DNA from: Trichodelitschia bisporula
Taxonomy: Eukaryota > Ascomycota > Dothideomycetes > Phaeotrichales > Phaeotrichaceae
DNA length: 33,468 bases
Assembly (NCBI GenBank): GCA_010356995.1
Contig: ML996710.1
Span: forward strand, 258,936 to 292,403
Reading direction: 5' to 3'
The first letter of the stretch is position 1. Each line of letters starts with the position of its first letter. Positions 1-9,571 of this stretch are shown here, one piece after another. The notes under the pieces were generated by a model. That model worked only from the letters and a program-made list of their open reading frames with translations, was not told where the DNA came from and did no database searches. The position numbers were made by a program, and so were the translations under genes.

Positions 1-600
1 CATCGGACTTCCGGCGTCGTCCATCTTCGCCACTTCGGTGTTCGCCGTGCCAAGCCTGCCTTTCCGGGTAACACGACATCGGGTATGCCGACACAGACCC
101 CGTCTACCATCCCACCGGATCCACGGCCTAACCCTAACCCTAACCCTAACCTTAACCCTAACCCTCAATGCCCCTCCCCCTTCCCCTCCCTCATCGAAAA
201 CATCACCAGCCCAATCCAACCCCAACCCCAACCCTCACTCCCCCGCCTCCTCCTCCCCCCAAAGCAACCAGCTCCCTCCTCCTCCCCCACCGATCACAAC
301 ACGCAAACGCCCACTTCTCCCCCCCCATCCAAACCGCCACATACCTTATGTCAGGGTGTGCAAAAGTGTGGAAGTCACGATGGGTATGGTGCAGGCATGA
401 ACAACTTACTTCCACAAAGATCTATCTGAAGAGCGAGCCACCAGACTCTTTGTTACGGGGTGGGCAGTGGGAACACGGCACACTCGCGTTTTGGATGCGA
501 AGAGGTTCGATTGAAGTTTCTACATAATGAAGGACAAGCGACTTAAGTACAAGAGTGTAAACATCGCTGCTGGTGAGCTTCTCCGAGTGTCTCGGGCGTT
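1..600. other. Non-coding left edge
   Basis: Apart from the CCCTAA tract at 127-165 and C-rich low-complexity DNA at about 170-330, I see no gene. Open frames here are proline-rich by-products of the C-rich strand and have no family character. Confidence 0.5.
127..165 (+). repeat. Short telomere-like (CCCTAA)n tract
   Basis: About 6.5 head-to-tail CCCTAA units, one reading CCTTAA. This is the complement of TTAGGG, the telomere repeat of most filamentous fungi. The orientation (C-rich strand 5'->3' on +) is that of a left chromosome end, but unrelated sequence lies outside it at 1-126, so the tract is interstitial in this window. A further 70-150 bp downstream is C-rich with degenerate CCCCAA/CCCTCA units. 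It may be an old telomere scar, a subtelomeric boundary or a Tbf1/Rap1-type site; sequence alone cannot choose. Confidence 0.8.
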
Positions 601-601
601 G

Positions 602-1459
602 CTAAGGAACATCCCACTCCGGCGGGGTGCGGGAAGGCTGGTGTGACGTGGCAGCAGCCGCGGGGGAAGATCGCGGGGAGCCAATAAGGTTAAGGCCCGG
701 CATTGGTCTCCCACGACACCTTAGCACCCACTTCATCGCGCTCGGCAACGGCGGAAAATCCCTATGCAGTCCCCCCTCATACGCAACATCATGCGCCAGC
801 AGCGCAAACACAACCTTGTTCCCCAGTTCGGCCCACGTAATTCGCCCAATGCCCTTGTCCACCGCCTTATACGCTTTTGTGACTTTGGTTTCGTCGTGCG
901 GCACGAGTTGGGTTAGGAGAGCGGCGGGCTCGGAGGCGAGATGGGCGTGCAGTGCGGACGCAAAGGCGTCGATCAGACCGCATACTTTCTTCCCATTTAA
1001 CTCCTCCTCCCGTCCCTCCAGCCCCTCAAGTATATTTCCAACTCCTCCATCCCCCGTCGAAACTCGTATGCTCCTCCTCCGCCCCGCGCAGCAGCCCCTC
1101 ATCACCTAACTCCGTCCTCCACAAAGGAAATACAAACTCCTCCCCCAAGCGATGATGATTATGCACGACCGCCGCCCAGGCCCGGGTATACGCCACAAAA
1201 TTCTTCCACTGGTGGGGCTGGATGTATGGCGCTTGGTTGTAGACGCTGTTTAGGCCGCGGATGAGCGCGTTGTGAACAAGGGCCATTTCGGTGGCCAGGG
1301 CGGTCGCGACGTCGGTCTGGGGGGGTTAGAGAAGGTAAGAGGCGGGGAAGGGAGGGAGGTGAAATCTTAACGTACCTTGCCGCTCTGGAATTGCGGCGTA
1401 ACCAGTAGCGCGTAGGGCGTGTCGGCCTAGGGTTTTGCGCTGAGGGCAGAGGCGGCCAT
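602..1459 (-). pseudogene. Hemerythrin-like (HHE) domain protein, broken
   Basis: Fungal HHE-domain proteins bind a non-haem di-iron site with conserved His/Glu. The start ATG (1459) opens a short exon ending with a good GTACGT donor; a 59-bp intron (1317-1375) leads to an exon starting TDVATALATEMALVHNALIR. The metal-ligand pattern is visible: LVHNALIRG, VHNHHRLGEEFVFP, EEEHTSF, then downstream HAHLASEP. Two lesions are seen. Exon 1 has an in-frame TAG at 1427-1429 where Trp (TGG) would fit. Near 1045 the frame shifts at a run of five G (minus strand), after which the second half (LEGLEGREEELNGKKVC onward) is in another frame. The last ~40 codons do not match the family's usual end. A sequencing error in the G-run could explain the shift but not the stop, so I call it a recent pseudogene. 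A TATATATA run lies about 65 bp upstream. Confidence 0.75.
1317..1375 (-). other. Intron 1 of the hemerythrin-like pseudogene
   Basis: 59 bp, donor GTACGT, acceptor CCCCCAG, with CTAAC just before the polypyrimidine end. Removing it joins GGCAAG to ACCGAC in frame (SGK-TDV). Its preserved splice sites suggest the gene died recently. Confidence 0.7.
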
Positions 1460-1849
1460 TGTCGAGGTGAGGGAGGTGTTTGCAGGTACACCCCGCGCAG
1501 CGCACCGCAGCGGGAACGCATATATATGCTCTCCCGTCCTCTCGTATTTGGTGTTGCGGTGCGTCGCGCGCTCCGGTGGCGCTAACCTTAGGCTACTTAG
1601 TAAGCTGACGTTAGGCGGCCCGCCATCCTTGTCCAGCCTTGTCTCCAAGATATCGGGCCGTGCTGGCGTGTGTTGGATTCGGGGATACTGCTGTTTCGGG
1701 GTTTGAGGACGGATTTCGGCGCGGTCGTCCGAGGTGTGATTGGCGGGGTACGGATGTGTGTTGGTTGGGAATGATGGGAAGGGGCATACCTGAGTGCGCG
1801 AGGCTGAGGGCATGCTGAGATCTGCAGGGGCACTGAGTGGACGGGAGGC

Positions 1850-3975
1850 TGCATGAGGCTAGGGTATGGACGTCGAAGGTGTATCCTGCGGAGTGGATAT
1901 AGACAGGTCAGTCCACGATGCCGGACGGGTTGGCCCGTAGTGCACCCAATCCTCCCCTTCTATCGTCGACTGAGCCCACACCCTGACAGTTTTGTCCGCT
2001 CTCCCTCTGTCTTCCACAGGCGGCGGGTTCCGTCACTCTAGAAAGCGTAAGCAGTACTCTGTATACCTCTTAGAAGCTCACAAGACACATTTGGTACACC
2101 GGGCCGCTTCGTGATTGGTGTCAGCACTTCTTGCTCGTAGCTCGTAACAGTTGTTTGACCTGTGACTCCCTATTCGGGGCGGCGAGGTCAGAGTGATGTT
2201 CGGAATAGTGGTGCTGACCGCAGTAAAGCTAATGGAAGTATAGGTTTGAGACGTTCAATAGCTGCGGTTTGAAGAAAGAGGTTGTAAAGAAGAAAGAGAG
2301 AGTTGGAGACAGTCCAGATAAAATTCGTTGCGGGTGCTCAGTATCCTCCGATGCTCCTTCCTCTTATTGCGCGCACATTACATCATATGTCTTCCTAAGA
2401 CTGATATGCTCCTTGCAACGGTAAGTACCGTTGATGCCATAGTGCCATAGATGCCCTGTACGCAGGCATGTACATCAAAGCTTAAGTCGGACTAGGAAAA
2501 AACGTCCGAGTCTACGCCTCCCAGCATTGTCCTCCTGCAACGTAGAGTCGCCTTGATGTCGGCGAGCCGTCGGGTATATGCCGCCAGGTGGCTTCCGTTA
2601 CGTAGGAGTTTAAAAGTCCCAATGGCGGTGCAAGTCTTAAGAGAAGCGGTCACTGTGCGAGGACTAGAACTAGCTGGTGATGAGTGGGTGACCGGGCCGC
2701 CTGCAGTTGCGATAAGATCAATAATATGCCCACTAGCTCTGGGTCTTAAGTATTTTCGCCATGGCAACGTGTCAAACAGGGAGCTCTAATTCAGCGGATG
2801 TTAGCACATATAAGACTACGATGAGCATCAATACTACTCTGCTCGCGGAGCCGGGCGAAGGAACCGCTGAAGAGACTGCCGGGTTGGCTTCCTTGCGGCA
2901 CGGCCTTCTTTACCGGCTGGCAGTAGCTAGCTCCAGATCGCTTATATCGAGCGGAGCACGTTCGGCTTCTAACGTACGATGTGAAGAGTGGATTGTGCTG
3001 GGTAGGAGAATACGGGCTGAGACCGCTATGGTTGGCTATCGAGTTCCGTATTGAAGCTTCGGTGGCTGTAGCCCTGGAATTGTCAGCCCGTCGAGAGAAG
3101 TGACGGTAATGGAGGGAGGCGCCGATAACGTTATAATGGGATACAGTCCAGCTCCGGCCTTCTAGAACTAGTATCAAAATCAGTCCGGAATCCAAGTTAA
3201 GAAAACCGACAGAATCCGCTATTCCGAGGATCTCTATAATTCCCGAGCCCCCAGCCTTACCCGCAGGCCACAGTGCTGATCACCTCGTGGATTAGTGTGA
3301 AACCGCTATATCGACCCTAGGGCCGATCTCCGCACCCAACATGCATATAAGATCGGGGCGAATCGGTCCATCCGGCCATCCCATTCCAGTACCGAACCCG
3401 CCTCCATTAGACCCTACCCGTACGCACCCTCATCGCCTCTCCCCGAACCTAGCGGAAACCAACCCTAACGCCGTCCGCAGCGCATCTCTAGACCCCTAGT
3501 TCTCACACTCTCAATCCCCAAATTGTACTCCCACCTCAAGCGACACCTTTAGCACTCCCGGCCCGCACTCCCGCCTCGGCCGGACCCGCGCCCACCAGAT
3601 TAGCGGATCTACCCGGCGCCGTTTGCTCCTTCCGCAGTACGCATGCGGGGTAACGACCCCGCCTTGAATCTCAGACGCCCATCTCGTTAACCCACGACAT
3701 GCGGGGATTGTCGTCAAATCACAATTATGATACCGGCGCCATCCTGAGCGGGCCTACCACGCAGACCACGCAAAAAACTTCTGAGGTCATGCACGCGCCT
3801 TGCGGGGCCTCGTCTCTTGCACTCACCGCTCGGCAGAGCATCCGCTGTCCCGCCCGCGCCCACATCACCCGTGCTAAAAAAGCAGGGTCCTGATTGCAGA
3901 GCCGCGGCGCGGCTCGGCACGCATTAGCTCGCCGAGTCGAAAAGGACGATATCGCGCGAACCCCATGACAAAAAG
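1850..3975. other. Gene-free stretch of about 2.1 kb
   Basis: No reading frame here has family character, a credible start with introns, or codon bias like the neighbouring genes. Composition is more even (near 50% GC) than in the genes. The only structure recognised is a copy of the dispersed repeat at about 2210-2415. The rest may be decayed repeat or old gene DNA. Confidence 0.5.
2210..2415 (+). repeat. Diverged dispersed repeat, copy 1 (possibly a solo LTR fossil)
   Basis: Colinear with 13532-13795. Shared blocks in the same order include GTGCTGACCGC, CAATAGCT.CGGT, a GAAGAAAGAGAGAG-type purine block and TGCTCCTTCCTC followed by GCACATTAC. Spacing differs by insertions or deletions and the copies are strongly diverged. 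A lone few-hundred-bp dispersed repeat with no internal coding region fits an old solo LTR, but I could not define clean ends, a target-site duplication or an internal domain. Family unknown; clearly old and not whole. Confidence 0.4.
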
Positions 3976-3978
3976 ACC

Positions 3979-4069
3979 TGCCCCCACGCCGATTTGAACG
4001 ACGGACCTTTGCATTTCGTGTGCACGGTAGACGTACAAGTGCAACGCTCTACCCCTGAGCTATAAGGGC
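3979..4069 (-). tRNA. tRNA-Thr (anticodon UGU) with a 19-nt intron
   Basis: On the minus strand the full cloverleaf folds. The acceptor is GCCCTTA/TGGGGGC with two G-U pairs and discriminator A at 3979. The D-arm is GCTC-AGGGGTA-GAGC and the anticodon stem TTGCA/TGCAA. The loop is CTTGTAA, which puts UGU at 34-36. The T-arm is CGTCG-TTCAAAT-CGGCG. The loop is interrupted after position 37 by 19 nt (4015-4033), the canonical site for eukaryotic nuclear tRNA introns. CCA is not encoded. It decodes ACA/ACG-type Thr codons. All stems are intact, so it is probably functional. Confidence 0.92.
4015..4033 (-). other. tRNA-Thr intron
   Basis: 19 nt immediately 3' of the base after the anticodon. Removing it restores a normal 7-nt anticodon loop on a perfect 5-bp stem. 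Confidence 0.85.
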
Positions 4070-4319
4070 TGATAGGTGGGGATGGATTATGAATGGCAAA
4101 TGATGAAGAATACAGAAGGCGGATGGGTCGGAGGCGGAGGGCGAGGCTGAGGTGGAGGGAATGCGTGGGGTGCCTAGGTCGCAGGGCTGAGGGGCGGTTC
4201 GCGGGCTTGGAGGACGCGGAACGGACACGATGCGATGTGTTTGGTACCTCCAAGAGTAAGCAAGCTACTATCATTGCGCTGAACGCATATCATACATTCA
4301 AATCCGCTCAGTAACTCCG

Positions 4320-6196
4320 CTAAACATCAACCTTAACGCCCTTCCCATCCGGCCGCACGTGCAAATCAACCCTCTCCACCGCCCCCCTCCGCGCAAGATA
4401 ATTCTTCCTCAAGCGGATATAGCTCACCCCCGCAACCAGGCACGTCAACCCCAGCGCCAAACTCGCCCAATTCATGCTCTCGGTCGTCGGATTCGGGGCA
4501 CCGGGGAACATCGCGCTCACCAAGAAAACAACCAGAAACAAAATCGCCAGGACGTTAAGCACGTTCCCGCCCCAGTGCCCTAAGTTGAACGGTGGAGTGA
4601 CCCGCTTCGGGCCCCAGTTCCGGTCGTGCAGCCGTGCGGCCACGCAGATTGTGTAGCTGACCATGAGGCCTGCGTTGCCGATGGTTTGGATGTTGAGGAA
4701 GGCGGCGTTGGAGCCTAGTGGGACGACGGCGATGCAGCTCCCGATTACGAGTGTTAGAAGCACGGCGTTGAGCGGGACGTGCCGTCCGGGATTTACGCGG
4801 CTTATCCAGCTTGAGTACGGCAGGCCGCCGTCGCGGGCAAACGCAAACAGTTGCCGCGAAGAGGTAGTGTTGGTGTTAACCGACGCAAAGAAGAAGAAAA
4901 AGAAGATGAGTGCGGTCATCACTATCGTCGCCGCGCGGCTCCCCGTCGCATCCCAAATCACTTGTATCCAGGGTTGCCCCGTCGGGCTCGCGAGCACGGC
5001 GTCTACGTCGCCGATTACAAACAGAAACGCGAGTAACATGCTGAACCCCAGGACGTAGTTCACGGCCGTATACCCGAGCATCGCGCGCGGCAGGTTGCGG
5101 CTCGCATCACGCAGCTCCTCGGCAAGATGGACCGCGGAATCGGACCCGATGAGCGTAATAACCGGGCCCGTGATCCCGACGAAGCAGGCCGTGCCGATGC
5201 TGCCCCACCCGGCATTGTCCTGGAAATCGGTAAAAACGGTTTTGGCAGGCGTGTGCTCGCCCATCGCAACCAGCACAATGAGGAACACGAAGAAGGCGAC
5301 GATGTACAGGGCGAAGACGCAGCCTTCAATGACTGGGAGCTTGCGCGCGAGGAGGGTGTTGAAGACGGGGGCGAGGGTGCAGATGAGGATGGTGAGGAGC
5401 ACGGTTTGGTAGGCTTTGGGGACGTAGGCGCTGTTTGCGACGACCCCGAGGCCTTGGAGGGTGGTTGCGCCGACGTTGGCGGCGCCTGGGACGTAGGATT
5501 GCCAGCCGAGGGCGCACATCCAGCCTAGGTGATGTTAGTGATGGACGTGGTGAGGCTGAGACAGAAGGCCGGAGTGACATGAGCCAAAATGCTGAAGGCT
5601 AGCCGATACATAAAGCTCCAACGGGATCAGGGCAAAGGCAGGAATATAAACGGGAGATACACGACGTACCGACAGCATAGCTCGCAGGCTTGCGCCACTT
5701 CGGCGGTGCAAAGACTGAAACCCAATGATACTGGCCTCCCGCAGTGGGCTCGCTGCATGACGTCAGCATCCCCGGCCAAAACATTCGCAGCCCGAAGCGA
5801 AACTCACATGGAAGCCATCTCCGCCATACTCAACACTACAGTAAACAGCCCCACACAAACCGCCAGGAAAACCCAAACAACCCCCGCAGGTCCCCCATTC
5901 ATCAAGCTGTACGCGCCGGTAATCATGCCAAATGGCCAAGTCATCGCGACCATAACCGCATACCCAACGAGGGTGGTGACGCTGAACAACCGCTGCGGAT
6001 CGGGACGTTAGCCCAGCGCCTTGGGTCTAGCGGGAAGGATTCAACCTACATTCAGCTCCTGCTTCCGCCCCATGCGTCGCATGTCCTCCTGGTCAGCCCT
6101 GGTCCCGACCACGGGCGCCTCGACGACATCGTCGAAGACTGCAGCATCGTCGACGCGACGCGAGCGCACCGAGGCTTTTTCTTTGTCACCTGCCAT
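4320..6196 (-). CDS. Amino-acid/GABA/choline-type permease (APC superfamily)
   Basis: Plasma-membrane transporter of the fungal amino acid-choline transporter family (UGA4/HNM1-like) that takes up amines or amino acids with protons. Four exons, 6196-6050, 5992-5808, 5752-5670 and 5524-4320, join in frame to 539 aa, the usual length for the family. The start at 6196 gives a hydrophilic N-terminal tail of about 50 residues ending GRKQELNRLFSVTTLVGY, the classic entry to TM1. Further marks are LSMAEMAS and PTAGGQYHWVSVFAP across the exon 2/3 junction, GWMCALGWQ across the exon 3/4 junction, EELRDASRNLPRAM, and SRQLFAFARDGGLPYS. About 12 hydrophobic segments can be counted. Exon 4 alone covers TM4 onward. 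The substrate cannot be read from sequence; choline, GABA and other amino acids are all possible. No lesion seen; tRNA-Thr lies 250 bp downstream. Confidence 0.93.
5525..5669 (-). other. Permease intron 3 (145 bp)
   Basis: Donor GTACGT, acceptor CCTAG. Splicing restores SYAVGWMCALGW, the family consensus. It is two to three times longer than every other protein-gene intron in this window. Introns 1 (5993-6049, 57 bp) and 2 (5753-5807, 55 bp) of the same gene are of ordinary size. Confidence 0.85.
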
Positions 6197-7009
6197 TGTG
6201 TCGGGTCGGAGGTCGTGGGACGCGATGTGAGATGGGCGATGCCTAGTTTAAAGTATGGCGGGGTCGGTGTGATGCCCATGAAGCTCGAGGCGGGGTCGCG
6301 AAGCGAGTGTGCTTGAGGTCTTTGCAATACATGCAAGCCACATCAACCTGCGTCAATCTGCCGCAGCTTCCGGAGTATCAACGTCCATACGAGGGACATC
6401 ACGGGATACTGCGAGGACTGGGGCACGAGTCTCGATGCGAGAGGGCCCGAGTGTGCGTTTAGAACCGACCGGGGGATGAGGACGTTGGGGGCGGGGGAGG
6501 GGCAGAGAAGTAAGCTGACCTGCGCCGCTTCTCTTGCGCTTCAACGGTATTCAGCCGTTACCCGGTCCGTGACCATGTTGCTAATCCGGAGATTGCGTAG
6601 CTGCAGCCGTAGCGTAGGCCGAAGCGACGGGTAGCGCTCTAGCGTTGTCGGTCATTGCTCCGTCTATGCAGGGGGATTTTGGAAGTTGGTGATAGGATGA
6701 GGAGTGGTGGTTGATCAAGCATCCCTGCACGCGAGATACGGTAGGCGCGACGGGCCGACGCGCCCGTAGCGTTTACGGCTAGCGATAGCGCACCCGATTC
6801 GTGGCCCTTCCCGCGCGCTAGGAACGGGAGCCGCGTAGAGATGTTGTTTTTGCGGGGAAGGTGGACATTCTGCGGCCCTCCACCATCAAAACTATGATAT
6901 TTCACGACGCGATGCCCAATCCTCCCATCCTCCTGCTGATTTTTGTCCTGCGCTAGCAGCTTTCTCCATCCGTCTCCCCCGCTCAGAGTCACTTTAAAAG
7001 ATCTTGTAA
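6197..7009. other. Intergenic, permease 5' side
   Basis: Contains the divergent upstream region of the permease. I see no gene; the frames at 6353-6544 and 6639-7037 lack family character. No convincing TATA box was found. Confidence 0.45.
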
Positions 7010-8570
7010 AATGGGCAAGCATGCGCACCTCCGCCATCGCCTTTGTCGTTCCCGCTGGATCGCTGCCGTACCTAACGCGCAGCTATATACGGCTCCGAAA
7101 ACCGGTTCGCCAGACTGGCGCACGAGAACAAGCAGCGCTGGCTATGGTTTGCGCGACTTCTGGGTATTGTGCTGGTGCTGTTGACGCCCGACGTGGGCTC
7201 GAAGATTGAGTGGAGGCAGTGCGCCATTGACGATGGTGTAGTACTTGAGGTGTATGTGAGTTGCGGGGTCCTAAAAGAGGAGGAGTTGCTGACGGTGCTG
7301 ATATAGCCCGTATACATCATCTACTAGATCTTCCTCTCCCTCCGCGCTGGGCTCGGCAAATCCGAAAAGTGATTCCCCCGCCTCACGCACCTCCGAATCA
7401 CGCCTCCTCTCCACGTTACGCCCCGCCTTCTTCGCCAGCGCATCCCGTCAAACCCTCCCGTCATATGCCTCATGCAAACGCTCTTCACCCGCAATCCCGT
7501 TGCGTGCGCCTCTGGTTATGGTCGATGCTGTCCGCGATCGACGTCGAGACCCTGTTAGGCTGGCTAATTATGGCTGTTGGATGCTAGTCGGTGGATTTGC
7601 TGCGCGCCGGGGAATTGGGCTTTTCTGGCTAATGTGGGTCTTCGGGAGTCTACCGTATATGTTAAGTGCTGATGAACCGCAGGCGGTACGCTGGACTGCA
7701 ATGACGACGTCCGAGACGCTGCTCGAGCTGGCGCTTGTGAGTCCCGTGCGGCTACCGTGTGGGCCGTGGGCTTTCCCGTGGATATGAAGATTGAAGTCGG
7801 CGGCCCGTTTACCTGCCCTTTGATATCCGTCCCCCCTCCCTATCCCAAGCCTAATCACCATCCCAATAGCCCGCCTAGTATCTATCTCCCGCTCTGGACC
7901 TACCTGCACCACTACAACACGATCTTCAGCCAAGGCCACAGCAGCATCGACATCGTGCCCACCATGCTGACAGAGGTGTTCCAGGTCAGTGCGGTTGTGG
8001 CCCCGGCGCCGGTTATAATTCTTTTCTCAAATACAGGTCTCTCGCCGTATCACAAGCCGTGATACCGCAAAGGTCGGTTTTATGCCGTCGGGGGGCATAG
8101 GAGGGCTTGTAACTGACGTTCTGCATAAAGGATAAAATCCTCATGTGCGATTAATGTGGTCTCCTCAATATCTCCATCCAGGAAATCGTCGAAGAACTGA
8201 CGACAGAGCCCACCGAGGAAACACGACGGTGTTGAGGAAGCTTTCTCTCAGTTCCGCCTTGTCTTCTCGATGGCCTCCGTTGTCTCCTGTGATGACGTCC
8301 ATAAGGTCTCCAAAGATAAATAAAGTTTGGATGCCCCGAGTCCGACAAAGACTACATCGAGTGGCTTCGGGGCGTCCAATCTTTCTTCATCTTTGGCGAT
8401 CTTATGGACGTCATCAAACAGTAGACGGCAGAGCCCACCGAGAAGACAACTCGGTGTTCAATGGTCGCGGATCGCTCTGGATATACACTATCACGGAGCC
8501 AGAGCGCCTGATCACAATCTCAGGCGGTGGTTTGGAAGACAAAGCGATCTCGAGACCTACTAAAATCTAG
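7010..8570 (+). pseudogene. Decayed multi-pass membrane protein gene (unidentified)
   Basis: Several stretches read like one conserved membrane protein but in changing frames. About 7107-7253 encodes ENRFARLAHENKQRW, a hydrophobic helix, LLTPDVGSKIEW and a good GTGAGT donor; the exon after the expected acceptor begins PVYIIY and soon hits stops. About 7510-7740 encodes DPVRLANYGCWMLVGG, then GLFWLMWVFGSLPYML. About 7750-7985 encodes WAVGFPVDMKIEVGGP and LPLWTYLHHYNTIFSQG, then a GTCAGT donor. The last part (8145-8570) ends with TITEPERLITISGGG and a stop. The hydrophobic helices point to an integral membrane protein; I do not recognise the family. At least three frame changes or stops are needed, more than introns alone explain. 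Some could be unrecognised introns, so decay is likely but not proven. Confidence 0.45.
8180..8465 (+). repeat. Nested direct and inverted repeat cluster
   Basis: A segment of about 50-60 bp centred on GGCAGAGCCCACCGAG occurs at about 8405-8463 (+), again in diverged form at about 8185-8240 (+), and in reverse at about 8258-8300. Together with the adjoining block (GATGACGTCCATAAG... at 8289-8343 against its complement at about 8360-8416), the two inner copies form an imperfect palindrome with arms of about 85-95 bp and a spacer near 8345-8358. Both arms read similar peptides (YLWRPYGRH minus, HLWRSYGRH plus). It lies inside the decayed gene. Confidence 0.75.
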
Positions 8571-9509
8571 TGCTAGACAGTCGGGAGCTTTTGTACGTCT
8601 TCTGATTTTAGGGAAAGCGTGTTGATCAATACTCCCTAGACAACGCGCACCGAAGTTTGGTGGAACTAGAGGTGATCCACCTATTCAACAGGGGTTCCTC
8701 TCTAACTTCAGCTCTTCATACTCTTGACTTTGGTATCTCATCCACCTTTTTACTATTTCCACAGGTCAGTCCTCTCTTCCGCCCTGTCCCAGTTATTGAT
8801 CGCTCTCCCCGTTGCTGCCTCACCGAGACACTCCACAATGCCGGCTCGGTAAAATGGCTACTGCGCTCGAACGCATCCGGAATTGGTTGAAACGATGATA
8901 AGCCGTAGTACAGCCTTAAGTGTAGTTATTCCGTCATGTATCCAGGCTTGAAAAATGATTCTAGTGCAACTATACACCGTTCGCACCGAGCGCAATGCTG
9001 TTCCGGCAACGAGCCCCCCACATGTTTTCCGCCGCGGGCCCCGCTTCCAACGGTTACCGAATTGGACCCACATCCCTTATCACCACACCTTGTCAACGAT
9101 GCTGTGCAACAATCGCGGTGGGCCAAAAGTGCATAAACACCGAGTCATGGGTCATCGGCATCTGGCGCGGGAATTTAGCGTCCCCGCCGGGACCTGCATC
9201 AACTTGCCCAGACCACCAACCTTTTCGCCCCCGCGACAAGCTTCCGAATCCCGGTTTGCTCCCGTGGACAAGCCGATCGCCACCAGGATCGCGTGGGAGC
9301 AAGCCCGGTCACGGCCTAAGAATGGACCAACTTCATTTCAATCCCGGCCAATCACGCCCCCCCTCTTGGCAACCTGCCCGAATAGGCAACTGGAAACAGA
9401 CTTCATCCACGCGACGATCGCGAAGCGTATCTACCCCGCGCGCGGACGTGAAGGCACCCTTTGAGCAGGTCGCTGGCCAGGCCGCGTCCACGCCTTTTTC
9501 TCGCAGAGG
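8571..9509. other. Intergenic, upstream of the aspartic protease
   Basis: About 0.94 kb with no gene recognised; open frames at 8955-9516 overlap each other in different frames and have no family character. The right end is the protease promoter. Confidence 0.45.
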
Positions 9510-9517
9510 TATATAAA
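9510..9517 (+). promoter_or_regulatory. TATA box of the aspartic protease gene
   Basis: TATATAAA, 55 bp upstream of the ATG at 9572 and in the right place for a start site about 30 bp later. Good match and spacing. Confidence 0.6.
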
Positions 9518-9571
9518 CCCACAGCCGAGCCCTATGGCATTCGTCCCTCATCCCCCACCAGCCTCGCAATC

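Noticed and set aside
2650-2710. Possible dispersed 5S rRNA remnant (GAGTGGGTGACC)
   Set aside because: Only one short block resembles 5S rRNA; no flanking stems or other conserved blocks.
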